From Rufibacter glacialis (lineage in GTDB: Bacteria; Bacteroidota; Bacteroidia; Cytophagales; Hymenobacteraceae): 64,000 nt of DNA. The first letter of the stretch is position 1; the number at the start of each line of letters is the position of its first letter. The stretch spans positions 1-64,000 of the forward strand of contig NZ_VKKZ01000024.1 of the NCBI RefSeq assembly GCF_008271745.1. Direction: 5' to 3'. This document shows positions 16,584 to 24,128 of the stretch, piece by piece. The notes below the pieces were generated by a model. That model was not told the origin of the DNA and did not search any database. It saw nothing but the letters and a program-made list of their open reading frames with translations. Position numbers and translations under genes: made by a program.

Positions 16584-18656
16584 TTATTTTATTTTGAAGA
16601 CCTCGTCTTTCAGGTTCTTGTTGATTTCTACGCTGGTCACGGTAGAGGAGATGACCTGGTTGCCGATGTGCAGGTCAATCTGGTGCGGGAACTTGATGCC
16701 GTTCACCTCGCGGTAATCTTTCAGGTCAATGGTCTGGTTGGCAGTGCCTACCGAGGTCTGCTCCGTGGCTACCTCACGTACTTTCAGGCCGGTTTCCTTA
16801 TCAAAGTAATGATAAGACTTCTTGCCGCTGGGAAGGGTCAGCTCTAGTTTGTAGGCATCACGTCCTTCTACTTTCTCTACCTGGTTCAGGGCCAGTTTCA
16901 CGCCCAATTGGTCATAGTTCAGGAAGCTCGTCCAGATGTCCAGTTTTTGGTCTTGAAGCTCGGCCGGCGACATTTCCTTTACCTGGCCCTGGGTGATGAT
17001 GGCGCCTTTGGAACCGTTGATGGCCACCCGATTGATCTCGTTTTCATTGAACTTGATGGTCATCAGAGACTTGTCAAGGCCTTTTTGCTGCATCAATACA
17101 TTGAGCTGGGCGCCGGGCACGTTCATGGTGCGCTTGATGGTGAGATCCTTCACCTTCTCCACGTTGGCTTTGCCGCCCAGAGCGTTGATGTAGGCCGCTA
17201 ACACCGTTTGCACGTTCACGCCGGCGGGCAATGACATCAAAGGAGCCTCGGTCTTTTCCCCAAACGCGTTGTAGAACGAGATAGGCTGGTTGGCGTTGAA
17301 GCGCTTCAGCTTGTCGGTGATCTCGCGGGCGTTGCCTACGGCCACCAGGTACGCCTTCTCGGGCTGAAGGTACTGCTGGGCCACGCGCTGAATGTCTGCG
17401 GGCGTCACGGCGGCTACGTTCTTGAGGTAGTTGGCGTAGTAGTCTTTGGGCAAGTCATAGCGGGCGGTGTTAATGGCGAACATGGCCACAGTAAGCGGGT
17501 TCTCCAGGGAACGGGCGAAAGAGCCGGTGATCATGTTCTTTACTTTCTGCAGTTCCTGGGCCGGTACCGGCTCTTTGCGCAGGCGGTCCATTTCATGCAT
17601 GATCTGCGTGAAGGCGCTGTCGGTGACGGTGTTGCGTACGCTGGCGAAAGCGCTGAAACGGCCGGAAAGGCGGTCATTAGACAAAGAAGAATTAGAGCCA
17701 TAGGTGTAGGCGTGCTTCTCGCGTAGGTTGGCATCCAGGCGGGCGAAGGAACCTCCCAGGATGTTGTTCATCAAAGAAGCCGCAATGGCATCTGGGCTGC
17801 CTGGTTTCAGGTCAACGGCGTAAGAAACCGAGATGTTGGATTGCACCGAGTTAGGCCGGTCCACAATAGCCACCTGATTGGCCGTCAACGCAGCCGGAGC
17901 AGGGAACGTGGTTTGCTTTACCTCAGCTTTCTTCCATTTGCCAAAGTACTGTTTCACCAGCTTCTTGGCTTCTTTGGGGGTGATGTCGCCTACAATGGCC
18001 AGGTAGCCGATGTTGGGCTTGAAGTACGTGTTGTAGTACTGCTGCACGTCTGGCAGGGAGATGTTCTGCACGGTTTTCTCGGTGAGCACCTCGCCGTAGG
18101 GGTGGTTCTTGCCATAGAGCAGGGCCTGCTGCACGTTGCTTTCAATGGTAGCCGGGTCATCTTTAGACGAAGCCAGGTTAGAGGCCATCTGCTTTTTGAA
18201 CTTGTCCAGCTCTTCCTGGGTGAATTTGGGGTTCAACACCACATCCGCGGAAAGCTCCAGCAGTTTAGGAAAGTGCTTTTTCAGACCCGAGGCCGTGAAA
18301 CCGGTAGACGAAGTGTTCAGAGAGGCGCCAATGAAGTCTACCTGCTCGTCTAGCTGGTCTTTGGTGCGGGTGGTGGTGCCGCTCCGCATGAGGTAACCGG
18401 CGGCTCCGGTCAGGCCGGCTTTCTCGCCTTCCAGCACCGGGGCGCGGTCCAGCACCAGGCTCAAGGCCACGGTGGGCAGCTTGTGGTTTTCCACCACGTA
18501 CACCTTGAGGCCGTTGGGCAGCGTGAAGAACTCGTATTTGCCTAGCTCAATGGTAGGCGCCGGCCCCGCAGGCGGGGGCGTTTGCTTCGTGGTTTGGGCC
18601 GTGCCGCTAAAGGAGACAGCCAGCGCCAACAGGAAAATCGAAATATATTTTTTCAT
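16584..18656 (-). CDS. M16 peptidase-like subunit without the zinc motif, with C-terminal LolA-like domain
   Basis: This 690 aa exported protein (signal peptide to about residue 20) has the M16 fold: FTLPNGLKVYVVENHKLPTVAL in the N-terminal lobe and YLAIVGDITPKEAKKLVKQYFG before the second lobe. Where the active enzyme has HxxEH it reads AAGYLMRSGTTTRT, so it should be inactive. Bacterial M16B enzymes often pair an active with an inactive subunit, and the active partner is directly upstream (18690-20015, 33 bp apart). The last roughly 230 residues (after NVQTVLAAYINALGG) form an extra beta-rich domain resembling LolA/outer-membrane-sorting proteins. Confidence 0.88.
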   Translation of the reverse strand: MKKYISIFLLALAVSFSGTAQTTKQTPPPAGPAPTIELGKYEFFTLPNGLKVYVVENHKLPTVALSLVLDRAPVLEGEKAGLTGAAGYLMRSGTTTRTKDQLDEQVDFIGASLNTSSTGFTASGLKKHFPKLLELSADVVLNPKFTQEELDKFKKQMASNLASSKDDPATIESNVQQALLYGKNHPYGEVLTEKTVQNISLPDVQQYYNTYFKPNIGYLAIVGDITPKEAKKLVKQYFGKWKKAEVKQTTFPAPAALTANQVAIVDRPNSVQSNISVSYAVDLKPGSPDAIAASLMNNILGGSFARLDANLREKHAYTYGSNSSLSNDRLSGRFSAFASVRNTVTDSAFTQIMHEMDRLRKEPVPAQELQKVKNMITGSFARSLENPLTVAMFAINTARYDLPKDYYANYLKNVAAVTPADIQRVAQQYLQPEKAYLVAVGNAREITDKLKRFNANQPISFYNAFGEKTEAPLMSLPAGVNVQTVLAAYINALGGKANVEKVKDLTIKRTMNVPGAQLNVLMQQKGLDKSLMTIKFNENEINRVAINGSKGAIITQGQVKEMSPAELQDQKLDIWTSFLNYDQLGVKLALNQVEKVEGRDAYKLELTLPSGKKSYHYFDKETGLKVREVATEQTSVGTANQTIDLKDYREVNGIKFPHQIDLHIGNQVISSTVTSVEINKNLKDEVFKIK

Positions 18657-18689
18657 GGAATTCTGTGAATAAGGGAAAGGAACAGGCGC

Positions 18690-20015
18690 TTATCTGGCTT
18701 GGCTGGCCTTGGGCAGGTAATGCAGCACGGCGCGGTTCTCTTTGGTAAAGTATTTCTTGGCTACCCGCATGAGGTCATCTTTGGTCACTGCCAGGATCTT
18801 GTCCAGCTCTGTGTTGATGAGGTTGGTGTTGCCGTACAGGGCGTGGTAAGAAGCCAGTTTCTCAGTGCGGCCTTCCAAGGTAGAGAGACCGTTGATGTAG
18901 TCGGTCTCCATCTGGTTGCGCAGTTTCTGGAACTCCTGGTCAGAGATGGTCTCGTTCTTCACGCGGTCTACCTCAACGTCCATGGCCCGCTCCAGGTCAT
19001 GCACATCTACGCCCATGTTGGCAATGGCCAGGTTAATGAACAAGCCTGGGTCTTCCAGTGACAACGGAATAGAGGCCACGGTCACGGCTTTCTGCTGCTT
19101 GTCCACCAAGGCCTTGTTCAGGCGCGAGCTGGGGCCGCCGGCCAGCAGGGTGGTAAGCATGTTGATGGCGTAGGAGTCCTCAGAGCCCTGGGCCGGAATA
19201 TGGTAGGCCTGTATCACCGCCGGTAGCTGGATGTTGTCAAACACTACCTTGCGGCCTTCCTCCATCTGGGGCGGTTCTACCACGCTGGGGCGCGGAATAG
19301 TGCCTGTTCCCTTAGGAATAGCGCCGAAATACTGCTCTACCCACGCCTTGGTCTGGTTGATGTCCAGGTCGCCGGCAATGGTGAGGGTGGCGTTGTTGGG
19401 TACGTAGAACGTTTTGTAGAACTGCTCAAACTCGCGGGCCGAGGCTCTGTCAATGTACTGCGCGGAGCCGATGGGCACCCAGCGGTACGGGTGCACCGCG
19501 TAGGCCGTAGCGAAGGTGTTCTCCAGCAACGTACCATACGGCTGGTTGTCTATGCGCTGTTTCTTTTCTTCTTTCACCACCTGGCGCTGCGTCTCAATGC
19601 CCTGCTGGTCAATCTTGGCGGCCCGCAGACGGTCGGCTTCCATCCAGAGGCCCAGGGCCAGTTGGTTAGACGGCAGAATCTGGTAATAGTAAGTGCGGTC
19701 AAAGGAGGTGTTGGCGTTCACGGCCCCACCGGCGCTCTGGATCATGTTGATGTACTTGCCGCGCTCCACGTTCTCAGAGCCCTCAAACATCAAATGTTCA
19801 AAGAAGTGCGCGAAACCGGTACGGTCTGCGTTCTCGTTCTTGGAGCCCACGTGGTACATCATGGTCACGGCCACGGTAGGCGTAGTTTTGTCCTGGTGCA
19901 GGATCACGTGCAGCCCGTTGGGCAGGTCGTACTCCGTGAACTCAATTTTGTTGCTCTGTGCGGCCGCCGTCAAGCTGGCACCCAGCAACAGGAGACTCAA
20001 AATCTTACGTTTCAT
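18690..20015 (-). CDS. M16 family zinc metallopeptidase, active subunit
   Basis: This 441 aa enzyme has a signal peptide (to about residue 20, TAAAQ) and the inverted zinc motif HxxEH at His70-Phe-Phe-Glu73-His74 (FAHFFEHLMFEGS), with the distal conserved VVKEEKKQRIDNQPYG. The second M16 lobe begins near residue 200 (NATLTIAGDLDINQTKAWVEQYF). It should act in the periplasm on peptides or small proteins, together with the inactive subunit encoded next. This gene is first in the two-gene operon. Confidence 0.93.
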   Translation of the reverse strand: MKRKILSLLLLGASLTAAAQSNKIEFTEYDLPNGLHVILHQDKTTPTVAVTMMYHVGSKNENADRTGFAHFFEHLMFEGSENVERGKYINMIQSAGGAVNANTSFDRTYYYQILPSNQLALGLWMEADRLRAAKIDQQGIETQRQVVKEEKKQRIDNQPYGTLLENTFATAYAVHPYRWVPIGSAQYIDRASAREFEQFYKTFYVPNNATLTIAGDLDINQTKAWVEQYFGAIPKGTGTIPRPSVVEPPQMEEGRKVVFDNIQLPAVIQAYHIPAQGSEDSYAINMLTTLLAGGPSSRLNKALVDKQQKAVTVASIPLSLEDPGLFINLAIANMGVDVHDLERAMDVEVDRVKNETISDQEFQKLRNQMETDYINGLSTLEGRTEKLASYHALYGNTNLINTELDKILAVTKDDLMRVAKKYFTKENRAVLHYLPKASQAR

Positions 20016-20391
20016 TCAAAAAGCATTAAAAATAAAAAAGGGTCGTTGGTCAGGTTTGGCGCGTTTTTGGCTAAGTAGCCAGAAAACGTCCTTAAAATTA
20101 AGGCAATTTTTTAGAAAACTGTTCCATCGCCTTGATTGCCTTTCAGATAGTTCTGTTTTTTTTACCCAGGCATTAAACCAAAGACCGGTATTTCTCTCTA
20201 ACAGCAGGTTTACATTTGTCTTTTGCGCTGCAAAATTCCATAGCAAGAACCTGCGTTCATCTTTTCTCGCCCCGTAGCGCTGCTAGGCGGCTCAAAAATG
20301 CTTCCGCAGAACCTTACTCTGGCCTTTTTCGCTCGCAAAATCAAAAGTTAAACAACTTCTAATCTGCAAACCCTTACCCAACCACAATAGT
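20016..20391. other. Divergent spacer with one hairpin
   Basis: The spacer lies between the divergent M16 and Spy/CpxP-like genes. CGTTTTTGGCT-AAGT-AGCCAGAAAACG at about 20062-20088 forms a hairpin resembling family A. A second weak inverted stretch is near 20290. No gene or clear promoter consensus is seen. Confidence 0.5.
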
Positions 20392-20832
20392 ATGAAAACT
20401 CTACAAAAATTAACCACGCTCGCTTTCCTGTTCGTAGCGCTGTTGGCCGGAACCTCGGCCTTCGCCCAGCAAACCCAGTCGCCGCAGGGCCAGGGCCGCG
20501 CCAGGCTCACCGCCGAAGAGCGGGCCATGATGCAGCTGGAGCGGTACCAGAAACAACTGGAACTGACCCCAGATCAGACCACTAAGATCAAAGCCATTGT
20601 GCTGGAATCTGCCCAGGAAATGGACAAGATGCGCGCCGCCGGCGGACGTCCTGACCGGGCCGCCATGCAAGCCGAAGCCCAGAAACGCGCCACACAAATC
20701 AACACCCTCCTGACCCCTGCCCAGCAAGAGAAATTCGCCAAAATGCTGGCCGAACAAATGGAAAGAGGCCAGAACGGCGGCGGACAAGGCCAGGGAGGCC
20801 CGCGCCGTCAAAACAGCCAAGGCAACCAATAA
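20392..20832 (+). CDS. Small Spy/CpxP-like periplasmic protein
   Basis: This 146 aa protein has a signal peptide (residues 1-25, ending SAFAQ). Its helical body contains two LTxxQ-type motifs (ELTPDQTTKIKAI and LLTPAQQEKFAKML), characteristic of Spy/CpxP-like and DUF4890-type proteins. The C-terminus is a Gly/Gln-rich tail. Members bind unfolded envelope proteins or metals; which applies here is not visible. It is a monocistronic unit followed by a terminator. Confidence 0.8.
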   Translation: MKTLQKLTTLAFLFVALLAGTSAFAQQTQSPQGQGRARLTAEERAMMQLERYQKQLELTPDQTTKIKAIVLESAQEMDKMRAAGGRPDRAAMQAEAQKRATQINTLLTPAQQEKFAKMLAEQMERGQNGGGQGQGGPRRQNSQGNQ

Positions 20833-20854
20833 GCCTTCCCCGTTCAAGAACCAT

Positions 20855-20886
20855 CAAAGCCGGAGACTTTCTCCGGCTTTTTTTGT
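20855..20886 (+). terminator. Rho-independent terminator after the Spy/CpxP-like gene
   Basis: AAAGCCGGAG pairs with CTCCGGCTTT around ACTTT and is followed by a run of T. Confidence 0.9.
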
Positions 20887-20900
20887 GCCCGTTCACGTAG

Positions 20901-20960
20901 CAGGTACCTAGTATTTGAATGCTGTAGAGACCAGGCACTGCCTTGTCTCCACGGTACCTG
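20901..20960. repeat. GTAGAGAC-type intergenic palindrome inside a CAGGTACC inverted repeat
   Basis: GTAGAGACCAGGCACTGCC then TTGTCTCCAC form a hyphenated palindrome. CAGGTACC (20901) and GGTACCTG (20953) bracket it. A related copy is at 51465-51492. Confidence 0.7.
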
Positions 20961-20986
20961 ATCACCGGTATTTGATTTATCTGATT

Positions 20987-21057
20987 GTAAGGGCAATCCT
21001 TGTGGTTGCCCAGGACGGTTATCTACAGCAAAGGGCAACCAGAAGGGATTGCCCTAC
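20987..21057. repeat. GGGCAATCC-type hyphenated palindrome
   Basis: GTAAGGGCAATCCTTGTGGT plus TGCCC (20987-21011) is inverted at 21033-21057 (GGGCAACCAGAAGGGATTGC plus CCTAC) with a few mismatches and a 21-base centre. Confidence 0.75.
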
Positions 21058-21144
21058 ATTGTCCTCTGCCGTTTTACTGTTGTATGTAGGCCCAGATTAC
21101 GGCACCCCGAGACGGCCAATTCTCTAACAGGCGCACTACACCAT

Positions 21145-21182
21145 GCGTTTGGCGCCTCTTTCCTGGAAAACAGCTTCAAAAC
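21145..21182. repeat. Family A repeat upstream of the acylase gene
   Basis: GTTTGGCGCCTCTTTCCTGG followed by AAAACAGCTTCAAAAC keeps the family layout, 80 bp upstream of the ATG at 21262. Confidence 0.6.
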
Positions 21183-21261
21183 AGAAGAACCATCATCGGC
21201 TTGCCATTGCTTGGGGAAGAACCTATCTTACCAGGAGATTCTACCCCTGCCTGCTGCCTCT

Positions 21262-23670
21262 ATGAAATGGATGAAAGCTCTTGTTGCCGTTGCCATCACG
21301 GTTCTTCTGGTGTACGCCCTTAACCGCACCTATGGCGTAGTGCCAGCCTTGGGGCCGTTCCTGAGCCCGTATGAAGGGTTTTGGCGCAGCGGGGCAGACA
21401 AGGACTTCACCTCAGAGGAATTGGCGCTGGATGGGTTGCAAGCCCCGGTGCAGGTGCGGTTTGACTCTTTGCGGGTGCCGCACATCTTCGCGCAGAACGA
21501 CCATGACCTGTACTATACCCAAGGCTACCTCACGGCCAAAGACCGGCTGTGGCAGATGGAGTTCATGACCCACGCCGCCGCCGGCCGCCTTTCTGAGATC
21601 ATCGGGGACCGCACCCTGGAGATGGACCGCTACCAGCGCCGCATGGGCATGGGAACCGCTGCCCAAAAATCCCTGGAAAAGATGATGGCCGATCCCCAGA
21701 GCCGGGCGGTTATGGAAGCCTATACCGCAGGGGTGAACGCCTATATTGACCAACTCGCGCGGCGCGATTTTCCCTTTGAATACAAGCTGCTGCATTACGC
21801 TCCGGAGAAATGGCGCCCCCTCAAGATTGCGCTGTTGCTCAAGATGCTGGCCTATGACATGACCGGGTACTCAGATGACTTGCGCATGACCAACAACCTC
21901 CGCAAGTACGGGGCGGCCGTGGTGCGAGACCTTTTTCCTGATTATCCCTTCCGGGAGGAACCCATTGTGCCGCTGGGCAGCAAACCAGATTTCAGACCGC
22001 TTCCTATTCCGCCTACCCCCGCTGATTTCATGGCCGCGGCGGCTTCCCATTCCCTGGAGCGCCAGAAGCCCGAGAACCTGGGCAGTAACAACTGGGCGAT
22101 CACCGGCGCGCGTACCGCCAACGGCTACCCGCTGCTGGCCTCAGACCCGCACCTGAACCTGAGCCTGCCTTCTATCTGGCACGTTGTGCAGTTGCATGCG
22201 CCGGGCATTAACACCTACGGCGTGATTATTCCTGGCGCGCCGGGCGTGGGCATAGGTTTCAACGAGCACATTGCCTGGGGCATGACCAACGTAGGCGCCG
22301 ATGTGCTGGACTGGTACGAAATCAAATTCAAAGACGGGAAACGGCAGCAGTACTGGCATGACAACCAGTGGAAGCCGATGCGCCGCGTGGTGGAGAAAAT
22401 CAGGGTAAAAGGCGGGCCGGATATCCTTGACACGGTGTTGTACACGCATCATGGCCCGGTGGCGTATCTGCCCCATGAAACCGCCTTCCGCAGTGGCAGC
22501 ACCCCCACCGGACATGCCCTGCGCTGGATTGCCCATGACCCGCAGAATGAACTCAAGACGTTGATCCAGATCAACCGGGCTAAAAATTATCCACAGTTCC
22601 GGCAGGCCCTGACTACCTGGGCGGCCCCGGCCTTCAACTTCGTCTACGCCGATAGCCAGAACATTGCCATCGTCTCTAACGGGCTGTACCCGCTCAAATG
22701 GAAAGAACAGGGCAAGTTCCTGCTGGACGGCTCCAACCGCGCGCACGACTGGCAGGGCTGGGTGCCCATGGATCAGGTGCCCTTCGTGCTCAACCCCTCG
22801 CGCGGGTTTGTGAGCTCCGCGAACCAGTCGCCGGTGAGCCCGCAAGATTACCCGTATTACCTAGGCTCCAGCTTTGCCGGGTATGAACGCAGCGCCCGTA
22901 TCAATCAACGGCTTTCGGCCATGACCCAGGCCACGCCAGACTCGTTCCGGCTCATGCAGATGGATAACTACAGCTTTGTGCCGAAGAACGTGCTGCCCAC
23001 CCTGCTGCCCTTGATAGACCAGGCTTCGCTTTCTGAGGGACAGAAGCGAGCATACCAAATCTTAGCTGAGTGGGACTACCGCTATGACCCAGACAAAACC
23101 GCGCCTTACTTATTTGAGCAATGGTGGCAGGCTTTGGGTCGCTCTATTTGGGCAGATGACTTCCCCGTAGAAAAATTCAAAGCCCCCGCCCGCGACCGCC
23201 TGGTGCAGATGCTCCTGCGCGAACCTGAAAGCCGCTGGTATGATGACGTGACCACGCCGCAGAGAGAAACGCTGGCAGGTTTGGTAAACGTCACCTTCCG
23301 GGAGGTAGCGGATAGCCTGGCAGAAGGCCGGGGCGAAAAAGAGTGGGGGTTCTCCCGAAACTCGCAGATCCGGCACATGGCGCAGTTACCGGGCTTCGGG
23401 CAGGTCTTGTATGCCGGGGGAAGCGCTAATTCCATCAATGCCTTGAATGCGAGCCATGGCCCTTCGTGGCGCATGGTGGTGCAGATGGGGCCGCAAATTC
23501 AAGCCTGGGGCGTGTACCCCGGCGGGCAGAGCGGCAACCCCGGCAGCCGTTTCTATGACAATCTGCTGAACGACTGGCAAAGCGGCAAACTGCACCAACT
23601 CCTGTTTTTACGCTCTGCCCAAGACCAACCCGCCGCTACTTCCGTTCTCTGGACCCTAACCAAAAACTAA
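21262..23670 (+). CDS. Penicillin acylase family (Ntn hydrolase) protein
   Basis: This 802 aa protein has a short hydrophobic N-terminus (MKWMKALVAVAITVLLVYAL), then an alpha chain beginning VQVRFDSLRVPHIFAQNDHD. The predicted autocleavage site precedes Ser275 in ENLGSNNWAI; that serine becomes the N-terminal nucleophile of the beta chain. Conserved LLASDPHLNLSLPSIWH, PGAPGVGIGFNEHIAWGMTN and PGGQSGNPGS segments follow. It should be a periplasmic or membrane-anchored amide hydrolase; the substrate cannot be inferred. The ATG at 21262 is chosen because upstream in-frame codons translate a repeat region. The next gene starts 2 bp after the stop. Confidence 0.93.
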   Translation: MKWMKALVAVAITVLLVYALNRTYGVVPALGPFLSPYEGFWRSGADKDFTSEELALDGLQAPVQVRFDSLRVPHIFAQNDHDLYYTQGYLTAKDRLWQMEFMTHAAAGRLSEIIGDRTLEMDRYQRRMGMGTAAQKSLEKMMADPQSRAVMEAYTAGVNAYIDQLARRDFPFEYKLLHYAPEKWRPLKIALLLKMLAYDMTGYSDDLRMTNNLRKYGAAVVRDLFPDYPFREEPIVPLGSKPDFRPLPIPPTPADFMAAAASHSLERQKPENLGSNNWAITGARTANGYPLLASDPHLNLSLPSIWHVVQLHAPGINTYGVIIPGAPGVGIGFNEHIAWGMTNVGADVLDWYEIKFKDGKRQQYWHDNQWKPMRRVVEKIRVKGGPDILDTVLYTHHGPVAYLPHETAFRSGSTPTGHALRWIAHDPQNELKTLIQINRAKNYPQFRQALTTWAAPAFNFVYADSQNIAIVSNGLYPLKWKEQGKFLLDGSNRAHDWQGWVPMDQVPFVLNPSRGFVSSANQSPVSPQDYPYYLGSSFAGYERSARINQRLSAMTQATPDSFRLMQMDNYSFVPKNVLPTLLPLIDQASLSEGQKRAYQILAEWDYRYDPDKTAPYLFEQWWQALGRSIWADDFPVEKFKAPARDRLVQMLLREPESRWYDDVTTPQRETLAGLVNVTFREVADSLAEGRGEKEWGFSRNSQIRHMAQLPGFGQVLYAGGSANSINALNASHGPSWRMVVQMGPQIQAWGVYPGGQSGNPGSRFYDNLLNDWQSGKLHQLLFLRSAQDQPAATSVLWTLTKN

Positions 23671-23672
23671 CC

Positions 23673-24005
23673 ATGCTTTTCGTCCTTATTCTTGTGGTCA
23701 GCCTGTTGGCGCAATTTTTCCTGCCGTGGTGGAGCATTGCCCTAGTCTGTTTTGCCTTGGCCTTCTGGAAGGCGCGATACGGCGGGCAGGCATTCCTGGC
23801 CGGTTTCCTGGCCATTGGCCTGACCTGGTTGGGCGGGGCATTATTCTGGCACCTGGCCACCGATGGCCTTTTAAGCAGCCGCGTGGCCGCCATGCTCACC
23901 GTCAATTCGCCCTGGATTCTGATGGCGGTGACCGTACTGGTGGGTGCCTTGGTAGGCGGGACAAGCGCCTTGTCTGGCTATCTGGTGCGGCGGCTGTGGG
24001 GGTGA
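23673..24005 (+). CDS. Small membrane protein, 110 aa
   Basis: I do not recognise the family. Hydrophobic segments cover about residues 3-32, 41-62 and 75-103 with a short basic tail (VRRLWG), so it is probably an inner membrane protein with three to four helices. It begins 2 bp after the acylase stop, and the two are very likely co-transcribed. Confidence 0.75.
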   Translation: MLFVLILVVSLLAQFFLPWWSIALVCFALAFWKARYGGQAFLAGFLAIGLTWLGGALFWHLATDGLLSSRVAAMLTVNSPWILMAVTVLVGALVGGTSALSGYLVRRLWG

Positions 24006-24050
24006 GTTTTTTGAAGCAGCCTTTGATAAGTTGAGATCAAAAAGTTATCC

Positions 24051-24058
24051 TATATTTG
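24051..24058 (+). promoter_or_regulatory. Putative Bacteroidota -7 element TATATTTG
   Basis: TATATTTG fits TAnnTTTG, 71 bp upstream of the delta-60 gene at 24129. The upstream TTG at 24031 is slightly too close for an ideal -33. Confidence 0.45.
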
Positions 24059-24128
24059 AATGGCCTATACTAAATTATTATAATCCAATATCTTATCTAA
24101 GCTTTCTTTAAAGTTATTTTTTACTTGA

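Noticed and set aside
20392-20832. Metal-resistance CpxP/CnrR assignment
   Set aside because: LTxxQ motifs place it in the broad Spy/CpxP group, but no metal-binding residues or metal-efflux genes are nearby.
22141-22845. 234-codon open frame on the minus strand inside the acylase gene
   Set aside because: It is opposite a well-supported gene, with no recognisable domain and a composition typical of antisense frames.
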